Below, piece by piece: positions 25,446 to 39,500 of a stretch of 64,000 nucleotides of DNA. Position 1 is the first letter of the stretch; every line of letters starts with the position of its first letter. The position numbers were made by a program, and so were the translations under genes. The notes below the pieces were generated by a model, which searched no databases, was not told where the DNA came from, and saw only the letters and a list, made by a program, of their open reading frames with translations. The DNA comes from Patagioenas fasciata (lineage: Eukaryota; Chordata; Aves; Columbiformes; Columbidae): positions 31,088,367 through 31,152,366 of the forward strand of contig NC_092525.1 of assembly GCF_037038585.1 (NCBI RefSeq). Direction: 5' to 3'.

Positions 25446-25597
25446 GTGGGCACACAACAGAAATCCTGAGATTACTAAGCTGTTTGTCAGAGTCATACTC
25501 TCCTAGGCATTATATTCTTGCAGACTCAGATGAAATGAGTGAAGCTAAAATACGTTCTTTTGAACAAAAAAGGGCTGAAACATTCTCCAATTCCCAG
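25446..25597 (+). CDS. ALG14: ALG14 coding exon 2 (residues 43-93)
   Basis: With the last base of exon 1 this gives GGHTTEILRLLSCLSESYSP, then RHYILADSDEMSEAKIRSFE. It closely matches human GGHTTEILRLLGSL and the SPRHYVIADTDEMS block. GGHTTE is the glycine-rich turn of the ALG14/MurG-like fold after the first beta strand, and the ADSDEMS segment follows the second strand. The exon ends at a codon boundary with donor CCCAG|GTAACT. The last dozen residues (QKRAETFSNSQ) are poorly conserved, as expected for a loop. Confidence 0.97.
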
Positions 25598-28500
25598 GTA
25601 ACTTGTTAAATGTGCTCTTGTAAGATAAAGTCATCTTAACACTCTAATTCAAGGCAATTTGGAAGTGATTCTTTAAAAAGATGTTTTTAAGATCAGTAAG
25701 TGCTTTGGATTTTCTAGGTATTGAAAATCACTTGCACTGAAGTTCAGCTGAAGGTGGCATTTTGTACATACTGGTTTTTACATTTTTAAAAGTGAACTAG
25801 ATAAAAACTATTGATTAATGCTGTACTAGAAAGACACTGAAAATGTGAAGCAGATATACCAAAAACAAGCAAATGCCATTCTTGATACTAGTTTTCACTA
25901 CCACCTTCCTTACTTTCTCTTAAAATGGCCTTTACCTCTTGTTAACACATTAATCCATTTGAAGCAATGAGAAAACATAATTATAGTGAAAGCAGCCTGA
26001 GCTTCTTGCTCAACAGAAGTATGCACAAAATAAATCTCTCTTAATTATGTATACCAGCTAACCGTAGAAGTGTTATTTGTAGATATAAAAATACTGGAGC
26101 AGAAATATGGTAGGGATTTTATAATTATATTTTCAGTCTGGTATTTCCCTCAGTGACATGTATATTTTTGAAAAAAGTTATTAAAATGTTTTCTCTAAGA
26201 AAACCTTAATTGAAATTGTATTATTTTTGTGTGTTTCTAGACTGTGTTTTGGTTTGATTTTAAAATCGAGCATTAGTTACACGTTTTAAAAGTATGCAGT
26301 ACCTCTTAACGTCAGATAGTTTTCTGGTTGATGACCTGAGCAAATGCTGAACTCCTAAAATCATGGAAGAAAATCTTGTTGATATTTTTAATCAAATTTT
26401 TGCTTACTTTGACCTAGTTTGCTATATGATTAACAGACAGCAGTGTGACTCAGGGTACTTGAAGTGTGATCTCATGTCCAGTGAAATTAGCAGACAGTAT
26501 ATTTTTATTTAGAAATTTGAATCAGTGCAATGGAAATGAATGTTCGGACTGCAAAAAAATAGGCTTTTCTGAGCAAGCAGTACAGCATGCAGTTATTTAC
26601 ATGGTATTGATTTAATATGGTGCACTTCTGATATTTCTGTTGTCTTCAGCTGCGCTACTGGGACAAAAGATTGTAGGACTCAGTACCAATGATTTTCAGA
26701 ATAACCCCTTCTAATGTAAAGCAGCTGCTGCTCAGGTCAGCAACAGGCTCACTCAGGAATGATATTTTTAAGTTTGTTTACCCCACTTTCACCTTGGAAG
26801 ACAAAGGTTCCTTGTTTACCACAAGCTGCTCAATCAAGTGGAGATGATTTAGTTTAAAATTGAGCATGTCAGTGACTTCTCTCATTGTGCACCAATTCTG
26901 AAAGTTTAGTAAAGTGTCTGAAGGTATTTCCTGTTCAGAGAAATCTTGTATGGTAGTCATGTACACAGTCATACACACTTACCTGAAAATTGTCCAACCC
27001 TAAATTATTTAATTTCTTAAAAATACACATTTTGAGTATTAAAGGATTATGCATTTTCCATTAGTTCACCTTGTTTTGCTAAACAGCTTCGCTTTTGTAC
27101 CCTCTCCAACTACTAACAGATCATGTAGCTATATTTTCCTTCAACATCGAAAGCCAGAGGAACATTTTTGGCTGCATCTGAGTTTGGTGTCTGGATAACA
27201 CATGCTTATTTTCCTTTGGCCATTCTTTTTCCACTGAACAGAAATATTTAGAGTGAAAATGGAAGATACATTTTGGAAAGTAAAGGTCACACGCCTATGA
27301 CATATTTGCAAACTTTCAGAGTGTGCTTTCAACTAGTGTGTGTTTGGCACTGGGGATGCTGGAGATCATCAAGCATTTATAAATCATGTGTTAGTAGCTT
27401 CTTGCAGCTTTGAATAAATGAAAGTGAAAAGTAAATTTTTCCAGAACTAAGGATTGGACAGGAGACAGATTACAATACTAACATAACAGAAAAATCAGTG
27501 TACACATTTAACAGATTCCAATGTAAAAAACCCACAAATATAATCAATTTCTCTTTTTGATCTGTGGTGTAGCCCAGTTCTAAAAGCTACAAGTATTCAG
27601 GGAGAAGAAAAGGAAGCCAGAATGAGCATCTTGCTCATGAGAAGCAAAATGCTGCACATCTACCCACTAAATGTCTCCTGAAAAAAAACCAAACATCCAA
27701 AATGCCTCCTATGAAAAGCCTCTGGTCCTGCTACCAGTTTCCTCTTTGTTCTCTGTTGCCCCCAGCTGGTAACCACAACTGTTCTGTAATACGTGGATGC
27801 CCCAAGAGCTGTTGCTCTGGGAACCTTCTGCGCTCAGCATGGAGAACCTGCTGCAGCTCCTGCTGACCCACTCGAGCAGCAGAAACACAGCGTAGATTTG
27901 TTGACTGAAGAATATGACTTCCTCACCAGCTCTTATGTGCCCATTTGTCATGTCCGAGATGAACAATCAGATTAGTTAACATTTATATAATGCTCATCTG
28001 ACCACATGTTCTTTTCCACTTTATGTCTCATGAGAGACACCATGCTAGGAAATCTTGTTCCTCAGCAGGAAAAGTAACTACGTAAACCCAGTTTCTTTGC
28101 CAGCATTGCAGTATATTCAGTTGAGCATATTATAATAATTCACAGCAGTGGCAATTTTCCATCGACTTTTCCTTGCATACTTGGAAAACAATATTGACCA
28201 GGTAAAGGACTACATCACTCATTTTGAAATTGCAATACCCAGTCAACTATTATAGAATTGCCAGTTTGGAACATTTGTCTTCAAGTAACAAAAAAGACTC
28301 CATCAAAGATGTAAGGAAAAATAAATGCAAAAATATGACACCATAGAAGATAGGAGACCAAATTGTTTGTAGTATCAGACATACTAGGCAGTTTTCCAGC
28401 AAAAGATGCAATAGGTGCCTTTGTCTGGAACACTGACAGTACTACATCAGATGAGAGGCTGGGATAGCAGAAGCACCTGGCAGTGACTTTTAAACAAACA

Positions 28501-30403
28501 AACAAATCTGGTTTTCTTTCTCAGCTTAATATTTAAGGATCGATTGATACATGGGCTAAAGTCCTAACACATCACATAAAGAATGATGTGCAAAGTTTCA
28601 AGCATGTTTTTTTAAGAGCATAGAAAGAAATCAGTTTGATCTTTGCTTGAATTCTGTAAGTTTGTTTCCACTTTGATACTGATTGGGGTCCCTGACAAGT
28701 TTCGCTGAAACCAGCTTTTTTGTGATGGAGAAAAATCACATACTTTTTTTGGCAAGTGTTGTTTAACACTGTTCTTCCAGTGAAGGGAACATCCTGAATA
28801 CTTCCACTGAAACCCAATCTGCCTAAAACTACCTTATCATACACATATTTCTTGCAGGACCAAATACTACACAAGGGTCTGAGCTCCAGTTACGGAATTT
28901 CTTTTTATCACCCGTTCTCTTCCAGGTCTAAACTCCACTTACAGAATCTCTTTTTACTACCTGATTTTTTTCCAAAGCTTCAAGAAAGAGAGAGGTAGTG
29001 ATAACAAGAATCCTGTTAAATGGGAAGCAGGGGGCATGCTTACTTTTCCATATTCTGTTATCAGACTGATGCAATCAGAGTTTCAACACCTGCAAATAAA
29101 ACAAAACAACCAGTTCATAACATCTGTTAACACCTGCCAGCATCACCACAATTGAAGAACCTTATCACAGAGAAACAGGATCATTTCAGTCAAGAAAATT
29201 AACTTGATATTCTGCATTTACACGCAGGCTGTTTTGTTTTGTTTTAAATTCTTTCCGCCTTATACATTAAAGCCCCAGTTATTGCTATTCAAGACCGATT
29301 TGTAGTTGGTATTTACTGTACAGCTATCGGCAACATAATCTTTTCTGGTTGCAAAGCACCAAGGCTAAGCTATGACAATTAGCAATGCTATATTTGGAGT
29401 AACTGGGCAGTTTTCAGTATTTATAATAATATTTAGAGTCTCTCACTCCCAATATGATTTATGTCAGAGTAACAGTGATCTGGTGTCCCATATGAAGCAA
29501 GACAGTGACCATTGTCCAGATCTAAACAACATGTCAACATCAATGAACAGTGCACTGCAGCTACTATCTTTGGTTTTCATTTCAGCAGTCAAAAGATTTA
29601 TTGGCATTGGGATTGCCTTCTGCTGCAGCAATAGTTCTTAGGTGCAATTCCTCTGCATCAAGGTAAAAACCATCTGCGAAGAATGCAGGAAGCCTAAATA
29701 CTGTTAACTGTTTTTAGTGTTCCAAGACAAGCAGAAAACATCTGAGTTTTATTAATTTGATACCTTTTACACACAGTAAATCTCTACTTTTTCCTAGGAA
29801 AAGAAGAAAGAAAATTAGTTCTTAAACTTATTTTTTATTTAATGATATGATGTTCTTTCCTGTTTCATTATGCAAATATTTTGAATATTCATCTTCCATA
29901 TCTTTTGAATAATCATTAAGTACTCATTTAAAGGGCAGTGATATGTGCTGTTACATTTTTTAATAGTACTCACTGGACTTTGACTGAGAAGTTGTTATGT
30001 TTTCTGCGGTGAAAATCCACAAAGAATTTAAACAGGCAAGAGGCAGAAGAGAGTCGCTGCTTGGATTGTGTCTGATCAGCCCTAGACTTGTCTCTCACTG
30101 ACCACGAGATGGGGCACTGCGTTAACATACTGCTGGTGAAGCTGTTCTAGCTCAATTGTTTATGAGCTCAGGAATGTTTTAAAGTAATATTAGAAGAGAT
30201 TAAAAAATAGATAGTTCTAGTATTTCATTTCACCTTTTTGCCAGGAGCGCTAAGCGCAACACTGGATAAGGCATCTAAGAGAAGGTTTCATACCCAAACA
30301 TTTCCAAACTAGATTTAAAAAAAACTTGGCACAGACAGATCTATAGAAAGAGCAACAGCAGTCTTGGAAAAATAACAACTCAGTTTATCGTGCTCTCTTC
30401 CAG
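25598..30403 (+). other. ALG14: ALG14 intron 2
   Basis: A 4.8-kb AT-rich intron with donor GTAACT and acceptor CTCTTCCAG. No exon, RNA gene or clear repeat was recognised in it. Short open frames near 27.7-28.0 and 29.4-29.6 kb have no recognisable domain. Confidence 0.9.
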
Positions 30404-30526
30404 TTCACCCTTGATCGGATTCCCAGAAGCCGCGAGGTTAGACAATCTTGGAGCTCCTCAGTGGTAACAACCCTGTACTCTATGCTTTACTCCCTTCCTT
30501 TGACCTACAAACTGAAACCAGATTTG
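30404..30526 (+). CDS. ALG14: ALG14 coding exon 3 (residues 94-134)
   Basis: The exon encodes FTLDRIPRSREVRQSWSSSV, then VTTLYSMLYSLPLTYKLKPDL. The RIPRSREV-x-QSW block and the KPDL end match human ALG14 (HRIPRSREVQQSW, KPDLVLCNG). It is 123 bases, phase 0 at both ends. The donor GATTTG|GTAGGT is the only one that keeps frame with exon 4; a second GTAAAC four bases later would break it. The hydrophobic stretch in the middle corresponds to the helix that packs on the membrane side of the Rossmann-like fold. Confidence 0.97.
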
Positions 30527-33500
30527 GTAGGTAAACTCTGAATTACTAAGAACTTGCTAATCTGCACAATAAAAGCATTTGGAATATCAAGAAATTGCAG
30601 ACTGTATCTCATACGTATGCTTAGATTTACAGTTCACAGGAAAAGCACTTTTGAATGTAAAATTAGAGCTGAAAGACATACAGCAGCAATACACCAAGAA
30701 AGAGAGAACAGGTTGTACTACTGGTGAATTAGCGTAGCAAATACCAGTTTTCCCTCTCAGAGTTTTAAGGTAACATCAGAGAGTGTCACTCCCTAGTTCA
30801 TGCTGGCACAAACGAGGTTGCTCGTTCTTGATAATATCTCTTCAGGATTGCAACAGCACAAACTGTGCCTGAAAACCTGGTTATCCTTTGGGCTGGTCTT
30901 GCTCCTGAAATGGTATGACCAGTCTGGAATGGGCAGGTTCAGACCAGCAGAAATATATAAAGATTCAGTTCTTGTGCTTACATGGACTTTTCAGCTACAT
31001 GCATATTTATTTAGTATTTGGTTGACTGACGTTAATTACCTGATGACAAAAAAATATCACTGCTGAAGTGGCAACTCCTTGTACTTCAGTACCTTTTTCA
31101 AGCTTTTCACAAAACTGCACTCTCATGCTAATTACAACATTTATTTAAAAATTCACACACTTAATCAAGCCAGAAGTATTCAGGGTTGTCATATTAGAGA
31201 AATAAAATAATTAGATCAATAAAATTTTGTGTTAATGCTAGACTCAAAAAATAGTACACTGGACTCCCAATTCTTTAAAAGAAATTTTGGTTCAAGCTGG
31301 CTTTTAGCTAGAGCTACTGGCACCTTAAGGAATCAGTTATCCAGACCTGAGAGTTGGGGGTTTTTTTTTAGTATTATTTTAGCAGAATTTCAAATTAATA
31401 TTTTATGTGTTTTTAAATATTTTAATGAAACCTGTAAAAACTTCTACAGTTACAAGATATTTTTCATAATTTAGTAGCAGCATATATACACCCACTGCAG
31501 ATGTAAGCAGCCTTTTTTTAGCTCTCACTGTGAACTCTACAGCTAATTCTAAAGAGGCTTGTAAATATTTGTGGTGGTTTGAATGTTTAGAGAAGCTGCT
31601 GTGAATAATTTGATCTCATTGGCTTCAACAGTACTGGTCAGTTCCTATCAGATCAAATGCTACTTGCTTGCTGGAGTTTTCAGAACAGTTTAGTGTGTAG
31701 AACAACAGAAGCAGCTTTTTGTAGTTAGTTTGGGGTTTTTTTTAAGCCCATTCTGAAAACTAGTACTAGGAGGGAGTAGAAGATGGCATACAGTGACTTT
31801 ATTTGCAGGGGAAATAGTAGAGAGATGTTTACTTGAAGTGGACATCTTACAGCAGAGGTGAGTAACAAATATTTAGGAATCACTTTGCTACATCACTGGT
31901 TTTATTTAATATATATACTTTTTTAAACTTACTATTGCAAAAGAAATTGACTGGAAAAATCTCACTGTGTAGCTTATTACCCAAAGCGTCAACAGGACAT
32001 CACAGAAGAGCAGGAAGTTACTAATCTAATTCCATGGTTTCTCTGTTTACAAGAGGCATTTAAAGTGACAGTGGGATTTACATGTAGAATTATTAGAAAC
32101 GGTGTTGGAGTTGATATGCTGTGATAAGCTGTAGAAAGCCTAATGCTTTTGAAAAACATTTGTCCTTGTAAAATTAAGAATACATTTTAGCAAGGCCTTT
32201 AAGCCCTTTGTAGCATTTAAGGGAGCAACTGCCTCAAAATGCTATCTAAAGAGTCCTTATCCATGATTAGAAAAGGGCTGGAGGGGAGGGTGTTCCCAAA
32301 TACTATTTTGCCAGGTACCATCATCAACCACCACAGCAGCTGGTATTGCTGCTGGCAGGAGCATCTCCGGCCTTGTGCCAAATCGTACACCGCTTGAAAG
32401 CTGCTTGCATGCTACTACTTCTACACACATCTTAGTTTAAGAATTCTGTAAAATATAAGAAGTCAGAGAGCTGTAAATATTTCAAAGCATTTATCAAACA
32501 AGAGTGATGTGGGGATTAAAATGCCTCACATTGCCGGTGAAAAGATTCTATGTGGTATGTGGAATAACTGGTAATATTTAATTGCCTTTAGAAGAAAATA
32601 TTTGTGGTAAATTGCAATGCTTAGTAGTTTAAAGAACTAGAAAGGGCGGGACAAATTTACAGGACTCATCTATAACTTTTGGCATGACAATCAACACCCG
32701 AATTTAGAAACAAGCACTGTATTACATCATGCTGAGAGCTTCATATTTTTAAACAGTAGAGCTCATGGTACTGTACATTTTCAGTCTAGGCAACTGTTTT
32801 TGTTTAACTGCAGGAGGGAGAGACAACTTTGAGTTGCTTCTAAATCATCTGTACATTTGAGTGAGTCCCAAATCCTTACACTTCCTTTTAGGCTTGTCAG
32901 AAATGTGTGTGCCTTTGAAGGAATGACTGAAATCTTCTCCAGACACCCAAAAGCTAGAGAAAAGCAGAAATTTTGCACTTTCCAAGGAACGCAGGGCAAG
33001 AGAAGTACTGCAAAGGGAGCCTGAACCATTAGGCTCACAAAGGCAAGATTTGGAGCAGATAGGCTTAGGCTGGCATAACTAGCCTATCTGTGGAGCCAAA
33101 ATAGCTGTAAAGGGGAAAGAGCAACCCTGGCTGCACAGGAGTTACTTCATATGTGCTTATTTACATGAGCACTGTGTCTCCTTTGTATCTGACACTGATC
33201 TTCTGGCAAAGCTTCTTAGTTTACTTTGCATGAGAAAGCAGTTCCATCTAACCCTTCTTAAAGATACTGAGTTTAGAAAGAACTGAACAGCTTCCAAGAG
33301 ATCTTTGCTGTCTTGCAGGACTTGACCCACACTTGAAATGGGCCTCCAGAGAGTCTAAGAAATGTAAAAGTTAGCTTAGTTGTTCAGTTTGAGATCATCT
33401 CCAAGAGGCCCATTTCTGACTTATGAACATCTGTGCTCTGCACAGTTAAGTCCCTTTAGAGGTATTAAACCAAGTAACAAAATTAAGATGTCAAAAGTGA

Positions 33501-36500
33501 TGATCGGCTTCTGTTCCTATAGCCAAGAATTACAGAACTGTAGGTATCAGAGTGTTTTGCAGGCTGGACAGATTTTACAACATGTCAACCTTAGATAGGC
33601 TTCCTATGTAGAGGCCTAAAATTCCAGGAAAGCAAGGCTTGTGCCAGCACACTCAGCCTACACCTTCCTTTCCTCAGAAAAGCTTTTAAAACCATTCATC
33701 AGCTGGAGCCAGATTTAATAGGCAGTCATAGACTCAAAGGCTGCCAATTCCTACCATGAAAACAGGCAACAGGTCAGAGAAGGAGGACTTTTATTGCCCT
33801 CATTGAGAGAATGACTGAGAAGAAATCAAAGACCAGAATAAGATGTTAGAAGATCTACCATCTTGGGAAAGATGCAAATCCTACTTGGACAGTTACAGAA
33901 AACCAGACAAGCTACACAGAGATTTTTCCCAAAGACAGAAAAAATTACAGGATCTTACACAGATTATTTGATGTCCAAAAAGGAATAAACTGATGTTACA
34001 GCCTTCCTGTAATATGCTTGAGTCAGTAAGTTCAGAGGAAACCAGTCGTTGGTTCTCTTGCTGCTTACAGAACTATTGTCCTTGTGGTCTCTGGACTGAT
34101 TCGCCAACCCTGACATGAGGTCTCCAGGTGATCCAGCCCTTTGGCTGGATTGTTGTTATTCTGGTTATTCTGGCATACCTGAAATTCAAACTGAAAACTA
34201 AGAACATGTGTCCACCACACAGCAGAAAGTTGTACATAAATTGCATCCAGTCCTTGTTTTCAGCCATAGATGCACTATGTAATTGGGTCAGTGATTTACT
34301 TTCCTTTAATAAAATTTCACCTAGAATTGCACAGAAACACTGTGAGAAAAGCTCCGTTCATTAGTGGATTGTGCATCCTGAACCCTTAGGGCCAGACTTT
34401 TTTTGCTTTTCTGGGGCCACTTCTCAGCAGTTCCTATACTGCCTCAGTGAGCCGGAGACAAACAGATCTTTTCGGATCACTGCTGTTTGGAAAAGCCTGG
34501 GTTAAATCAGGCAAAGAAGGCCGTCCTTCCACATTAGGGCCTCCTACCCATGGGAAGTGTGTAGTAAGAAGTTTACATTTGCACAGCAAGTACAACAAGC
34601 TCTCCCATCTCCCTCCCACCAGTTGTCAGCTGAATGGGTGTTTCCTTTTTAAACTTATTTCTAGAAGTCCAAAAGCTACACAGCTGATTTTGCTTCTAGC
34701 AGTCTACCAGTTCTTTAATGGCTGCACATCCCATCACACAGACCTGGTCCCCTGACTGGGTAAATTCGCTACAATGAGCTTCTGGAGTTGTTACAGAAGT
34801 TTTCACACAGTAAGCTGTATGAAAGGAGATCATTATTTCATTTATCTAAGATTTTCCGTTCTTTGTGCCCTGCTCAAAATGTCTTCAGTTCACAGCACTT
34901 TAATAAATTACTATGATGAATAATGAGTTATTGTCCCTTATGTCACGGTTCTGATTAGAACTTTGTGGAAAACTACAAAATCTGGGTGGTGGCATTTTTC
35001 CTCTATTTACTTCGTAACAAGTGAACTTTGTATAATACAGTATTAAGTCTCTCTGGTGCGTTCTTTTGTACACTGAATCTTTCCCCACTATTTATAATTC
35101 TTTTGGACCAGACTGATTTTACAGTATGTCTGATCTACTGTTGTTCTTCTGGGATCAAAACAGACAAGAGTACGAACAGCAGATTAAGACTGTCAGCGAT
35201 ACAAATTGTATAGTCTAAAAAGAAAGCAAGTTAAGCCATCCAAATGTGTCTAACAGTGTTAATGAAGACAAAACTTATTCACCCCTCCTCTACCTTGTGT
35301 GCTGTGTACAGCTGCCCTGCAGCCACAATGGAGAATTACCCTTTGCTGAGCACAGATAAATGTCTAAAGCTATTCAGATCAGTTAGTTTACTGCCAGGTT
35401 GTAGCTCTTTTCTTTCTGTGACTGCCTGTTAGACATGCCTATAGACACTGCATTTCAGGGGGAGGATAAAAACAGCAATAAACATGAACTGAGATCTTAG
35501 ATTTAAACAGAGTTTAGGCTAAAGATGGATCAGTCTTAGCTCCTCAGCTATCAGGTTCACTATGAACCTAATGAACACCCTGATCACACTTCCATATACA
35601 CTATAAAGCATGGTTTCAAGTAGACAGTGTCACTAAATCTGACTGCTGAACCAGGCCACTGGTACACAGATACGGATTGTAATACCTCTAGGTTTTGCAT
35701 TGTAAAGACATTTCAGGCAGGTATTTGATGCAGATTCTTGCTATACCAATTGCAGTGATTAGGCAGTAGCCTCAAGTATGTTTATATATACAGAATACCC
35801 GTTTTAGCTTACCTAAAATACTGCTTTCTTGTTCTATTTAAATTAATGCTTGACTAATGAAAGACGCTGAGATTTGCAATTTCTTATTTCCTTTTGAGTA
35901 GAAGCAGGCTACTATAACAAACAATACTTTTGATATCAGGAGATAAGCCCTTGTTTTTAAATAGACTTTAAAAGGTTAGATGGTATTTCTCATGGTACTC
36001 TGACCAAGAGACTTTAGTCAGGCTCAGGCTCAGGCTCAAACAAGGTGACCCTTAAAACGATAACAGCTTGCTGAAAGACAACTAGTACCTAGTGTTTGTA
36101 GCTACAAATGTAGTTCGTTACCCACCATTTCATTTACTTGGCAAAAGCTTTTAACTAAATTGTTTCATGGCCAACTTTTTCACCCACATGGAGTCAAATT
36201 TCCTCTGCTTCCTACTAACTTAGCAGCAGCAATAAACCACAGACCCACTCCATGGTAATATAGGCAGGGAGTTTATTCTCCAGCCTGCATCTGCAGCGGT
36301 AGTATTGTTCTTTTCTAACCAATCTTCTATCCATCTCTGACAGTTTCTCACAAGACTCACTGGTGCCACTATCTCTTGACCCAAATTGCTGGTGGAGATC
36401 ATGATGTTGGGTTGGTCCCACTAGTCTGGGTGTTAATTTTTTTATGACCAACACTAACATTCCAACAGACTTGAGTATTAGTACCACTTTCTCACCTGTC

Positions 36501-39500
36501 ATTTATTATTATTTTCAAGTAATTGGTTCTATGTTTCTCATTTTACATTTGGCAGCTAGAGTGGGGAGGATGCCAAGCTCACATGTCCCATTCTGCTTCC
36601 ACATGCCTGCAGAAGCATCATGCACACAGATAGAAACTACCGCTCCAAAGACCTTTTAATCCCAGTGACAGACCTGCCACATTTCACCTGAAATATAGGG
36701 GCAGTTAAGAAGGGTGCCTAAGGTTAGCTTCATCAAAAAACAAGTCAAACTTGCATGTTTCTTTATACATCAAAATCTAGATTCTCAAACCTTCCTCACT
36801 AAGTTGTTGCCTAACTTCTGAGGCTCTTAATGACCCAGTCATCTTCCTTTTCATGAGCTGAGCCCCTAGGCATACCCAGAAACAGACCCGAGCTATTTGC
36901 ATCTTTACAGTGTCAAATAGCCACATGCAGAGCCCAACTCCTGAGGTCTGCTGAGATCCAGAAACTAGAGCTTCTCTCGCTACTTTGCGTGGGGATGCTG
37001 ATCCAAATCACATCTGCTGGCCCCCTTCCGCTGTCTCTTGCCCCTGAGGGCACTCAGCTGCTAACTCTGGGTCAGGCCACTAAGTGCTTAGAAGGCAGAA
37101 GTGACAATGCCTTGTGCTGTTCCAACTAAATCCTGTTGTTAAATCAAGTTCCTGGTGCTGTTGTGGAACCTCTCCTTTTCTCCCATAGAAAAATCCACTA
37201 GGCAGGATTTTTGTCTCCCTCTCCCCAACCTTCTATAAAGTGAGAGCTGGGGAAACAAATGAGTTGGTGATCCTTCCCAATATATTTCATTCTATGCTGA
37301 AAATACTCAGGAAAAAAAAAAAGTAGTGCACACTAGAAACACAACTGCACAGTGTGCTAATTTAAGTCCTTGCTCTTCCACTTCCCTCATCCCATTCTGG
37401 CATTCACTGATCTTCTTTCTCCTAGTAGGTAATCTGCCTGTAGGACCACACATGTGTCTGCTCGTTTTGAAGAGCACCTCACCTACTGTGTGTATTGTAT
37501 AAAAATAACAAGAACCAAACCAACAGGATGCACAGAAGTGAACTAAAAGTGTTTTGCGGGCAATGCCACAAGCTATAGGCACTGACCAGCCTGAGCACAA
37601 GCTGTTGCTATTGAACACTATAACTACATTTGCGCCCGGATGATTCAAGTGATTTAGACAGTAGAAAATTAAAGTATACCCCTGTATAATTCGATTCTAC
37701 TTTAATTACCCAATTTACATCAGACTATGCATCTAGATTTTTTGTCCTAGCCTGCATGCCGCAGGTAAGTTCAAACAAAAATCAGGGTATGAAGTTTTAG
37801 CTGGTTTTATTTTCAAGTTGCGGAGAAAAGTGAATAAAATAAGGATAAGATCTTCACAATTCAAAATGAATAAACCACTAGGTAATGACCTTTATATTGT
37901 TTAAACAGAACCTGAAATTCTTCTTTCTCTCTGCCAATAGCAGTAATAAGCTTTTTTTTCAACCTTAAAAAAATATTAAAAATTCTAAGCTAGTTTTCCT
38001 TGAGGTTGAAAACCTGGATTTTCAGACATGTTAAAGAGCTAGACTAGCAAAAGCTTTAACAAGGACACTCCCTTCCACACACTTAAGTATTTATCTTCTA
38101 AATTCTCAGATTTCTCTTGTTTTTCTTATTAGCAAATAGATTTATATTCCCTAGAAGGGATCTTGTTTCTATCATAACTGCATTACCTCCATGGAGACAA
38201 AGTTTCTCTTGAAACCTTTGAGAGTTACTCATTTGTGAAAGCAGTAACAATTTTTCTGTTTGCCATCCAGGCTTAAATTGTGATCAAAGCTACGAGCAGA
38301 AGTTGGTTCATAATGGATATGACCTTTTATGTGTGAATATATTTAAAAGTAGTTATATTCAAAAGAAAATAGCACATACATTTTATCTTATTCTCTGAGT
38401 ATGCTACTGAATCAGAATGCATGCTAATAAAAAACAATACTCTTCTTACCTGGAGATCTTCACTGAGAAGGATATACAGGAATCTAAATGCATCCTCTGT
38501 GAGGAGTAAATTTTTGTGTTCCTGTTGATAAAGTAAAAAATACTGGTATGAGAGAAAGAAAACACTGTACACCAAATCCCATGTTGAGTCCACAACAGAG
38601 CTGTGGGTACAACCCTGGTTTCTTGACTCTCCAGGCTTGCACCTTGGCCATGATCTCATAAGATAAATGTATTTACAATTAAAATGGGTGATACTGGTTC
38701 ACCAGTGCTTTAGTTTAATTTTACAATTAGAGCATCTCCACAGATCTGGTCCCACAAGTGCAGGGGCTGTTGAGGAGACGCTGGGCAGGGACCTGAGCTG
38801 GGTCCCAGGGCAGCAAGTGGGAACAGCTGAGACCCAGACTCCAGGTTACAGCTGCCCCTGCAGGCAGCGCTCAGTGCTTCTGTAGGTGAAGGAGAAAAAT
38901 GGTCACCTTGCAGGGCACTGGTGTGAAGTTTTCATAGCAGTAAGATAATACTAAAAACAGGCAAGTGCTGATGAGCTCATTAAATGCTGTGATTTATATA
39001 GCAGTATACAAATGAATTCGTTGCAGATTCTTTCTTCTTGGGCCACAGAAGCAAACAACCTCAGCAAAACAAAAAACACAACACCAAATCTATTTGTTAT
39101 TACACCCTGAAATCATACAAGGCAATAAAATACTGCAATGTGAAGCCCCTAACTCCTGCCTGATGAGTGCAAGACTCTAGAACTAGCCCTGACATTAAAA
39201 TGAGCGTGTTGTTGTGGTTTTTCTTTTACTTTTCCTTTCAGTGTCCAAGGACTTCTACTCAGCTTTCACTAAATGTGACTGTTCAGTTTCCCTGGCACTG
39301 AATTCATTCTCTGCTCCATTTCCCTTGTTTCTGAAAGATCGTCTGGGTTATTCTATGGTCAGATTTGTGGTTTCATGAGGGAGGCTTTCTTTGTGTCAGG
39401 ACAGAGTCTTCTGCCCCTGTTAGTTTTCTGTATTTCTGTGTCATTGGATTGTGTTTATTGTTACTTCTGGTACCTTTGTGAAAGGTTTATTATTTTTGTC